Shown here: one piece after another, positions 57,719 to 64,000 of the stretch
Numbering within the stretch: the stretch's first letter is position 1
Layout of the letters: each line of letters begins with the position of its first letter
Assembly (NCBI RefSeq): GCF_001625325.1
Contig: NZ_JRQQ01000002.1
Location: forward strand, 62,001-126,000
DNA length: 64,000 bases
Origin: Croceicoccus estronivorus
Lineage (GTDB): Bacteria > Pseudomonadota > Alphaproteobacteria > Sphingomonadales > Sphingomonadaceae
Direction of reading: 5' to 3'
The notes under the pieces: generated by a model
The model's database searches: none
What the model was told of the DNA's origin: nothing
The model's input: the letters and a program-made list of their open reading frames with translations, nothing else
Made by a program: the position numbers and the translations under genes

Positions 57719-58696
57719 TCAGTCTCCTGTGCTGTGGGGAATGGCGAGATCGGTGACGGCGTAGTCGCCATCGGCATCGAGTCCGGTCACTTCGGCGACG
57801 CTCTCGACCTTTCGGCCGGTGCCGCGCCCGGAAATGAACACGACGAGGTCGATGGCCTCGGCGATCAGGCGCCGGGGAACGGTGACGACATTTTCCGAAA
57901 CGAGCTGTTCGATGCGGTAAAGCGCGGACCGTGCGCTGTTGGCATGGACGGTCGCGATGCCGCCCGGATGGCCGGTATTCCAGGCCTTGAGCATGTCGAG
58001 TGCTTCCCCGCCCCGCACTTCGCCGACGATGATACGGTCAGGACGAAGACGCAGGGTGGAGCGCACCAGATCGGCCATACTGACGACGCCCGGCCGGGTT
58101 CTGAGCGCCACCGTGTCGGGCGCGGCGCATTGCAGCTCGCGCGTATCCTCGATCAGGATCACCCGCTCGTCGAGCGCGGCCATTTCGTTCAAGAGCGCGT
58201 TAGCCAGCGTGGTCTTGCCCGACGACGTGCCGCCGGCAACCAGGATATTCTTGCGCTTGACCACCGCCATCGACAGCGCCAGCGCAACTTCGGCACGCAT
58301 GATGCCATCGGCGACATAGTCTAGCAGCCGGTGGATGCGTGCGGCCGGTTTGCGAATGGAGAAGCACGGCGCGGCAGATACTGGGGGCAAAAGCCCCTCG
58401 AACCGTTCGCCACCCTCGGGCAATTCGGCTGAGACGATCGGTGCATTGCCATGCACTTCGGCACGGACATGCGAAGCGACCAGGCGGATGATGCGTTCTG
58501 CCTCGGCGGCTTCGAGCCTGTTGCCAGTATCCACGCGGCCCTCGCCCAGCCGGTCAAGCCGCAGCACACCGTCCGGGTTGACCATGATCTCAATGACCTG
58601 CGCATCGGTAAGCGCCGCCGCGATGGCCGGCCCCATCGCCGTGCGCAGCATCGCGCGGCGGCGGCCCTGTGCCTGGATATTCGCTGGACCACTCAT
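57719..58696 (-). CDS. trbB: Conjugal transfer ATPase TrbB (VirB11-like)
   Basis: 325 residues. Walker A VAGGTSSGKTTLANALL, Asp box LIEDTRELQ, Walker B DRIIVGEVRGGEALDML and His box GGIATVHANSA make this a VirB11-family hexameric ATPase of pilus assembly and substrate transfer. Overlaps the CopG-like gene by ATGA and is 2 bases from trbC. Confidence 0.94.
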   Translation of the reverse strand: MSGPANIQAQGRRRAMLRTAMGPAIAAALTDAQVIEIMVNPDGVLRLDRLGEGRVDTGNRLEAAEAERIIRLVASHVRAEVHGNAPIVSAELPEGGERFEGLLPPVSAAPCFSIRKPAARIHRLLDYVADGIMRAEVALALSMAVVKRKNILVAGGTSSGKTTLANALLNEMAALDERVILIEDTRELQCAAPDTVALRTRPGVVSMADLVRSTLRLRPDRIIVGEVRGGEALDMLKAWNTGHPGGIATVHANSARSALYRIEQLVSENVVTVPRRLIAEAIDLVVFISGRGTGRKVESVAEVTGLDADGDYAVTDLAIPHSTGD

Positions 58697-59106
58697 GATG
58701 CGGCCTCATTGGCATTTGCCAGCGGCTTCGCGCCGGAAGCCATCTGGCGGCCAATCTGTTCGATGAACCTGTCGAAGCGTTCGCGCCCTACGGCGCGCGC
58801 GGCTGCATCGGGCTCGGGAATCTGGGCGTTGAGGCAGAATTGCTGATGAACGAAGAGCGACAGGCTTTCGAGCAGCACCTGCAGGTCGCGCCCAAGGCGT
58901 CCGATCTGCAAGCTCATCCGATCGAGCCGGGGACCGAACCGTTCATCCAGTTCGTTGCTTCCCTGCCGGGTGAGCCAGGCGTCGAGTGCGGCCACCAATA
59001 TGTCCGAGCGAGCCACGCCCGGCTGTGCGGCCATTTCTTCCAGTCGCTCTGCGAGCCGGGGTTCGAGGAAGAGCTGATAACGGACCTTGTCGCGGTTCAG
59101 CATCAC
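58693..59106 (-). CDS. CopG-like ribbon-helix-helix protein
   Basis: 137 residues. The N-terminus RYQLFLEPRLAERLEEMAAQ-PGVARSDILVAAL has the ribbon-helix-helix pattern, a short strand and two helices. Genes of this type are commonly placed between traG and trbB and may regulate the operon, but no operator was found. It overlaps traG and trbB by ATGA. Confidence 0.8.
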   Translation of the reverse strand: MMLNRDKVRYQLFLEPRLAERLEEMAAQPGVARSDILVAALDAWLTRQGSNELDERFGPRLDRMSLQIGRLGRDLQVLLESLSLFVHQQFCLNAQIPEPDAAARAVGRERFDRFIEQIGRQMASGAKPLANANEAAS

Positions 59107-61139
59107 TGATCCCCTCCGAAGCTCGGGATCAGGTCGCCGCGATCCTTGCCTTCGTTGACGGCGACGGCGCGTGCCACATTGCTGAGTGTGGTCATGGCGC
59201 GCCGATCGGCGGCGGGATCGCTGTCATCATCATCACCGGGGGCGACTTCCGGCGCGCGCTCGGTTGGTTTGACGGATTGCTCTTCGGGAAGGCCGGGATG
59301 GCGCTGCTGCTGCAGGCCGCCTTCGCCGTCCTCGCCAAGGCCGTCGCCTTCAGCCTCGATCGCCAGCTTCTCGTGCAGACCACGCACCTGTCCGCTCCAG
59401 TCGTCGGGCCGCGGCGCAGGCCGATCACGCCAGCAGCCATTCAATAGTTCGGGCGGTGGCATCACGCGCGACGTGAAGTTCCGATCCTCGTAATAGCGCA
59501 GCTTCTTCGCGCGGATCGGGGCCAGGCCCGATACCAGCACCAGTTCATCGGCAGGCGGCAATTGCATCACTTCGCCCGGCGTCAGCAGCGGACGGGCGGT
59601 CTCCTGCCGCGACACCATCACATGGCTGAGCCAGGGCGCGAGCCGGTGCCCGGCATAATTACGCTGCGCGCGCAGTTCGGTCGCGGTGCCGAGGGCGTCG
59701 GAAATCCGCTTGGCCGTGCGCTCATCGTTAGAACTGAACGCGATGCGGACATGACAATTGTCGAGGATGGCGTTGTTCTCGCCATAAGCCTTGCTGATCT
59801 GGTTGAGGCTCTGGGCGATCAGATAGGCGCGAATGCCATAGCCGGCCATGAAGGCGAGCGCGGTCTCGAAGAAGTCGAGCCTCCCGAGCGCCGGAAACTC
59901 GTCCAGCATCATGAGGAGTTGATGTTTGCGGCTCTTCTTCGGGTCGCCTTCGAGCCGTTCGGTCAGGCGTCGACCGATCTGGTTAAGCACCAACCGGACC
60001 AACGGCTTGGTACGAGAAATGTCCGACGGAGGAATGACGAGATAGAGCGATACCGGGGACTTCGCATCGACCAGATCGGCAATGCGCCAGTCACATGAGC
60101 TGGTGTTCCGCGCGACGATCGGATCGCGGTATAGCCCAAGGAACGACATGGCCGTCGACAGGACGCCGCTGCGCTCGTTCTCCGACTTGTTCAGGACTTC
60201 GCGCGCCGCGCTGGCGACGACCGGGTGAACCTGCGGATGTTCTTTCGTGCCGAGATGATTGGTCGCCATCATCCGGCGCAACGTGTGCGCGAACGATCGC
60301 TGCGGATCGGACAGAAAGGTGGCGACACGCGCGAGGGTCTTTTCTTCCTCGGCGTAGAGGACATGAAGGATCGCGCCGACCAGCAGCGAATGGGACGTTT
60401 TCTCCCAATGCGACCGACGCTCCAGTGCGCCTTCCGGGTCTACGAGAATGTCCGCGATATTCTGGACGTCGCGCACTTCGTCCGGGCCTTTGCGCACCTC
60501 CAGAAGCGGATTGTAGCGTGCCGAACGTGCATCGGTCGGGTTGAACAGCAGGCAATGCGAAAAGCGCGCCCGCCACCCCGCCGTCAGGGTCCAGTTCTCG
60601 CCCTTGATGTCGTGGACAACGACGCTGCCCGTCCAGGACAGCAGCGAGGGAACGACAAGCCCGACGCCCTTACCCGAGCGCGTCGGCGCGAAGGCCATGA
60701 CATGCTCCGGCCCGTCATGGCGGAGATACTCGCTGCCGTGCCGCCCCAGGAACACGCCGGCATTGCGGAAAAGGCCAACACGGGCGATCTCCCAGCGTTT
60801 CGCCCAGCGGGAAGAGCCATAGGTGGTGACATTGCGCTTCTGCCGAGCGCGCCAGAGCGAACCGGCAATGGCGGACGCACAGCCGAGAAAACCGCTGGCA
60901 CCGGCCAGCGCCCCGGCCTTGTCGAACACCTCCGGCGCATAGGCTTCATAGTGATACCACCAACGAAAGAGCTGCCAGGGCCGGTAGATCGGTGTGTCGA
61001 ATGCAATCGTCCACGGGGCACCAAGCTGAGCCTGATAGCCCAGCATGGACGCCGCCCATTGGGTCGCCGCCCACAGCCCCAGAATGACGATGGCGAATAC
61101 AATGAAAATCTGGCCAACGAGCAGCTTGGTTGGGGTCAT
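59103..61139 (-). CDS. traG: Conjugal transfer coupling protein TraG (VirD4-like)
   Basis: 678 residues. Two N-terminal membrane segments (IFVIVILGLWAATQW-like start, then AGALAGASGFLGCASAIAG), Walker A FAPTRSGKGVGLVVPSLL (near residue 160) and Walker B LLMMLDEFPALG (near residue 412). It recruits the relaxase-DNA complex to the secretion channel. It is the first gene of the trb operon. Upstream of it the relaxase expected for such an element is missing. Confidence 0.94.
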   Translation of the reverse strand: MTPTKLLVGQIFIVFAIVILGLWAATQWAASMLGYQAQLGAPWTIAFDTPIYRPWQLFRWWYHYEAYAPEVFDKAGALAGASGFLGCASAIAGSLWRARQKRNVTTYGSSRWAKRWEIARVGLFRNAGVFLGRHGSEYLRHDGPEHVMAFAPTRSGKGVGLVVPSLLSWTGSVVVHDIKGENWTLTAGWRARFSHCLLFNPTDARSARYNPLLEVRKGPDEVRDVQNIADILVDPEGALERRSHWEKTSHSLLVGAILHVLYAEEEKTLARVATFLSDPQRSFAHTLRRMMATNHLGTKEHPQVHPVVASAAREVLNKSENERSGVLSTAMSFLGLYRDPIVARNTSSCDWRIADLVDAKSPVSLYLVIPPSDISRTKPLVRLVLNQIGRRLTERLEGDPKKSRKHQLLMMLDEFPALGRLDFFETALAFMAGYGIRAYLIAQSLNQISKAYGENNAILDNCHVRIAFSSNDERTAKRISDALGTATELRAQRNYAGHRLAPWLSHVMVSRQETARPLLTPGEVMQLPPADELVLVSGLAPIRAKKLRYYEDRNFTSRVMPPPELLNGCWRDRPAPRPDDWSGQVRGLHEKLAIEAEGDGLGEDGEGGLQQQRHPGLPEEQSVKPTERAPEVAPGDDDDSDPAADRRAMTTLSNVARAVAVNEGKDRGDLIPSFGGDQ

Positions 61140-62034
61140 GTGGGCCTCCTGGCGATAGGCGCAGAAGCGCGCCTCCGACTGTTGGCCCTATTGTCCGTTC
61201 ATTCTCTGCCGCTCACCATGTGCCCAACGTGCGCCAGCTTGCGCCGTGGCAGACATCTCGACGGATTCTCGACTTAGGAACTCCGAGTGCTTCGGACGGA
61301 AACGCTTGGAAAACGAATCGCGCAGCAAGACAACCGAGTGCTCAAAGGGATTACGCATGCCAGATGTCTGACGATGTTACTGGCGGCACACTCCGTGACG
61401 AGTTCCGCGAACATAGCTGACATTCGAGCGCTCGAAGCGTTTACCCAAAAACCTGCTGTTCGGTCACCAACTAGTCTTGCGGTAGCGATTGGCCGGAATT
61501 GGGACGAAGCCGTCGTTCCCGACCCGACACCAATGACGTGCGCGATGTGCAGAATATCGCCGACATCCTGGTCGACCCCGAAGGCGTGCTCGAGCGGCGC
61601 AACCATTGGGAGAAGACCTCGCATTCGATGCTGGTCGGCGCGATCCTCCATGTCCTTTATGCCGAGGAGGATAAGACGCTCGCGCGGGTGACCCACCCCA
61701 TCGCCCGCGATAATCGCACTGCCAATTCTTCCCAGCATCAGACGCCGCGCGAAGTTCCTCGTGATCAGATCGCCAACCTGGAGGTGACCGCCGATCATTG
61801 CCCGTGCGTTCTGCTGCGGGTCCTCGGCCTGATTGCCCGACATGGCGCCATCCCCACGGCATTCTCTTCGAACGAGAGCATAACTCCCTCCGGATCGAAG
61901 TCGAAGTCGACACCTTGGCGCCCGCGCATCTGCGGACGCTCAACTTCAAGATCGAAGAGAACCCCAATGTTCGTTCGTCGCGGATTCGCGATGTCCGCAG
62001 CGCAGCAAAGGCAGGTCAAGCGCCGGCTGCAAAA
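61140..62034. other. 0.9 kb of gene debris upstream of traG
   Basis: No intact gene. The region holds at least three fragments with good codon use. The first is a plus-strand traG piece (61538-61690). The second is a minus-strand fragment near 61695-61843 that could begin MSGNQAEDPQQNARAMIGG and is of unknown family. The third is a plus-strand fragment near 61855-62037 with FEREHNSLRIEVEVDTL, also unknown. They are in alternating orientation, which points to past rearrangements or insertions rather than simple decay. The leftmost 350 bases show nothing recognisable. Confidence 0.6.
61538..61690 (+). pseudogene. Inverted fragment of a second traG gene
   Basis: 51 codons read VRDVQNIADILVDPEGVLER... 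and end KTLARV, the same as TraG codons lying at 60324-60476 on the opposite strand, with 4 differences in 51 residues. The rest of the gene is absent on both sides. It is too different for a fresh duplication and so probably comes from a related element. Confidence 0.8.
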
Positions 62035-63207
62035 CTATCCTGATGTGCCGCCAGTAGGCAGAGCCTTCTTGCTTTCGGCATAGTCTAGCATGCGCTGCTG
62101 CCGTCGGGATTCCAGCTCTGCCATCATCTTCCTCGCCGCCTTGATCTGGTCGGGGGGCGGCTCGCTGTCGAACATATGTCCATATTCTTCCAACGCTGCC
62201 CGCTCGACACCCTCAAAGGAGAAGTCGGTCTGGAATCCATGGCGAAATACCTGGCGCATCAGGTCCCATGATGCCGGACCGATCTCCCGCCGGGCTGATA
62301 GCCGATTGAACAGCCACAGAAGCGTATCGGCCACCTGAATTCCCGGGCTGTCCTTAGATGAAGACATCTCCAGCTTACTACCATACCCCTTCTGCATGAC
62401 GAATTTTTCACCGTACAGCCATTCGACGGCGTCAGGCGAGGCATTGGCGAACGTCTCGTGCCAAAATTTAAGCGCAGCAGCGAACTGACTTTGCTCGTCG
62501 TGCCGGATAAGCCTGATTTGCTTCCCAAGCCGCTTTGAGTGCTTCTCGATTCCATCCAGGAGATTGCCGAACCCGACCGTGTTCGGAAGATGACCATGGC
62601 GTGCGAGCTTGCCAGAAGAATGCAGATAGATTGCCTCGGAATTGTCTCGCGCCCAAACGAGCGCTTGCTCAAGTCGCTCGGCAGCACCCCGATCGGCCAT
62701 GCTCGGTATCACCTCGAGCATGTCCTCGCAGAACTTGCCCAAGCCCGCCTCGGCCACCTGCGGGTTCTTGGCCATCATCGCTGCCCAGAAGTTGCGAGCC
62801 AGCGGCTCCGGGACTGCGGCAGCAAACTTGAACAACAGCATCAGGCGTAAGGGTCGGATATTGTAGATATGCCAGGCTGCACCGAGATTTTCGCCGGAAT
62901 CGAAAATTGCGTCGAAAATTTTCGATGCGAGCAAATAGCGCTTCTCAAGCCGGGAGATCGCAAATCGCGCGCCAGCATCCTTCAGGATTGTCTGCAATTC
63001 GGGCGCGATCTCCTCGATTCGATCGGTGCCCAGCTCTGCGGCATGCAGTTCAGCAACGCCGAGCCGCGCGGCTAGACCCAGCACCTTCTTACCCGCAAGC
63101 TTATCGAAGTCTGATCGGGTGAGCAGCGCAAGGGTCGTAAAGATCGGCTGCGCCTCGTCGAACAAATTCTGGCCGGTATTGCCGGACTCATCGACGAATG
63201 CGTACAT
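62035..63207 (-). CDS. DUF3800 domain protein
   Basis: 390 residues from the ATG at 63207 (MYAFVDESGNTGQNL). The DUF3800 hallmark FVDESGN is at residues 4-10, and the late GIQVADTLLWLF carries the second motif QVAD near residue 305. Two acidic motifs like these suggest metal-dependent catalysis. DUF3800 proteins often occur on mobile elements and in defence islands, but their activity is not established. It is 99 bases after a phosphoribosyltransferase-like gene. Confidence 0.82.
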   Translation of the reverse strand: MYAFVDESGNTGQNLFDEAQPIFTTLALLTRSDFDKLAGKKVLGLAARLGVAELHAAELGTDRIEEIAPELQTILKDAGARFAISRLEKRYLLASKIFDAIFDSGENLGAAWHIYNIRPLRLMLLFKFAAAVPEPLARNFWAAMMAKNPQVAEAGLGKFCEDMLEVIPSMADRGAAERLEQALVWARDNSEAIYLHSSGKLARHGHLPNTVGFGNLLDGIEKHSKRLGKQIRLIRHDEQSQFAAALKFWHETFANASPDAVEWLYGEKFVMQKGYGSKLEMSSSKDSPGIQVADTLLWLFNRLSARREIGPASWDLMRQVFRHGFQTDFSFEGVERAALEEYGHMFDSEPPPDQIKAARKMMAELESRRQQRMLDYAESKKALPTGGTSG

Positions 63208-63306
63208 GCGACACTCCCAGTTGCTTAAACCTGCCCCCTCAGACAAATGGGAAGCGCTGCGCCCCGATCAATATTTGCTGCGGGCTGCCGACGCCCCCCA
63301 ATCATG

Positions 63307-63951
63307 TCAGAATGGATCGTCGCCTTGCGGCGGAAAAATCCGTCGCGCGATGAAGAGGCCGATAATGGGCGCCGCCGGGAAGCGGGCTGAAAGAATGCTG
63401 TGCATTGCGCGGTAGTGCGTACCGGCGGTCAGCACATCGTCTATAATTCCGATCGCTCGAGGCTCGGGCGCAGCCGCTCCTTCGTCGATCTCATAAAGCT
63501 GCTGGAGCTGTTCCAATGTGACCCGCTCGCCAGGGACCGCTTCATGCGACGCGATCGTTGAGTCAGTCTGCACAACCAGATTGCGCACATCGACTTGCGC
63601 GCCGATTCCGCGACAAATCCGTTCGATGCGATCGTCAAAGTCAGGATGGTCGCGGGCTTTTGAGCCCGGAACCGGCACCAAGGTCGCAAATCCGAGCCAA
63701 CCAGCATTGAGAGACTGCCGCAGCGCAACGGCCGCTTCGCCGATCACCCGCGTCTTGTGCGCAAGGCTCTGGACGTTGCATTGGCTTGGCTTCTTTTTAA
63801 GATTGGAAATGAGATTGTTGGTCGCGCTGAACGAATAATCACGACCGGATGTATATTCGTAGAGATACAGGCATGTGTCGTCTGCCGCGAGGTGATGGTG
63901 GTCGCCGCGCGTGCTATCGTCGATCTGCGAAAGCCGGATCGGTTCAGCCAA
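63307..63951 (-). CDS. Phosphoribosyltransferase-like protein
   Basis: 214 residues from a TTG start, the only start available since the frame is otherwise closed or uses no ATG or GTG. The PRPP-binding loop appears as AIGIIDDVLTAGTHYRAM (about residues 165-182), and an upstream stretch ATLVPVPGSKARDHPDFDDRI resembles ComF-type proteins. It lacks the zinc fingers of the comF gene at 24 kb. Its start overlaps by 8 bases the stop of an unknown gene, so translation is coupled. Confidence 0.7.
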   Translation of the reverse strand: MAEPIRLSQIDDSTRGDHHHLAADDTCLYLYEYTSGRDYSFSATNNLISNLKKKPSQCNVQSLAHKTRVIGEAAVALRQSLNAGWLGFATLVPVPGSKARDHPDFDDRIERICRGIGAQVDVRNLVVQTDSTIASHEAVPGERVTLEQLQQLYEIDEGAAAPEPRAIGIIDDVLTAGTHYRAMHSILSARFPAAPIIGLFIARRIFPPQGDDPF

Positions 63952-64000
63952 GAGCGCTCCAGATATCGTCTATATGGCGTACCCGGATCGCGCCTTGCTC
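63944..64000 (-). CDS. Unknown gene, C-terminal 18 codons only
   Basis: A frame entering from the right edge ends EQGAIRVRHIDDIWSALG-stop. The stop lies 8 bases into the TTG start of the phosphoribosyltransferase-like gene (TTGGCTGA), the typical layout of coupled genes, so it is probably the upstream partner in the module. The family cannot be judged from 18 residues. Confidence 0.5.
   Translation of the reverse strand, partial: EQGAIRVRHIDDIWSALG

Larger units (their letters stand above)
47617..64000. mobile_element. Integrative conjugative element in tRNA-Lys, right end not in the window
   Basis: From the tRNA-Lys to at least the window edge the content changes from housekeeping genes to an integrase, an excisionase-like gene, DUF736 and DUF2274 genes, a full trb-type type IV secretion system, a TraG coupling protein, gene debris and cargo. 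Third codon positions in the trb block are visibly richer in G and C than in the chromosomal genes. A relaxase and the right att site are not seen and should lie to the right. The alternative is an integrated plasmid or a decaying element. Confidence 0.85.

Noticed and set aside
60225-61277. 350-codon open frame on the plus strand upstream of the debris
   Set aside because: Most of it is antisense to traG, and the protein has no domain pattern.
61140-64000. Right attachment site of the mobile element
   Set aside because: No second copy of the tRNA-Lys 3' end was seen in this part, so the element boundary is not in the window.

Overview
The window is bacterial and dense with genes. Gene order (hrcA-grpE, rph-rdgB-hemW-xerC, rsmI-yraN-gshB, mreBCD-mrdA-rodA), protein flavour, a PEP-CTERM protein and a trb-type conjugation cluster point to an alphaproteobacterium of the order Sphingomonadales, perhaps near Erythrobacteraceae or Novosphingobium. 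This placement is inference from content, not from a search.

Bases 1 to about 47,540 look like core chromosome. In order they hold: heat-shock control (hrcA, grpE start); RNA and nucleotide housekeeping (rph, rdgB) with hemW and xerC; a glutathione and rRNA-methylation operon (rsmI, yraN, gshB, pentapeptide protein); a lipoprotein of the penicillin-binding-protein-activator family and parE; a TerC-type membrane protein; a MoxR-GFA-VWA cluster; a NamZ-like muramidase with a DOMON-like partner; tyrS, a PilZ protein, an MFS exporter, cysK and a dienelactone hydrolase; an acyl-CoA dehydrogenase and hisI; an unannotated structured RNA candidate; comF, a methyltransferase, ppdK, glyS and glyQ; two tandem TraB/GumN lipoproteins; rplY and pth; a TIGR02466 oxygenase-like protein; a PEP-CTERM surface protein behind a near-perfect sigma-54 promoter; a Tat-signal SDR; ychF, a MaoC protein, a small lipoprotein and mutL; and the rod-shape operon mreB-mreC-mreD-mrdA-rodA.

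A tRNA-Lys(CTT) gene at 47,541-47,616 marks the edge of an integrated mobile element that runs to the right end of the window. Its tyrosine integrase reads toward the tRNA, followed by an excisionase-like HTH gene, DUF736 and DUF2274 genes, and a complete trb-type type IV secretion set on the minus strand (traG, CopG-like, trbB, C, D, E, J, L, F, G, I). No relaxase and no right attachment site are visible, so the element continues beyond base 64,000.

Upstream of traG lies about 0.9 kb of scrambled coding fragments, including an inverted piece of a second traG. Beyond it is a cargo module on the minus strand: an unknown gene cut by the window edge, a phosphoribosyltransferase-like gene coupled to it, and a DUF3800 gene. 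This module, the candidate 6S-like RNA at 23,799-24,004 and the sigma-54/PEP-CTERM unit are the most interesting items.
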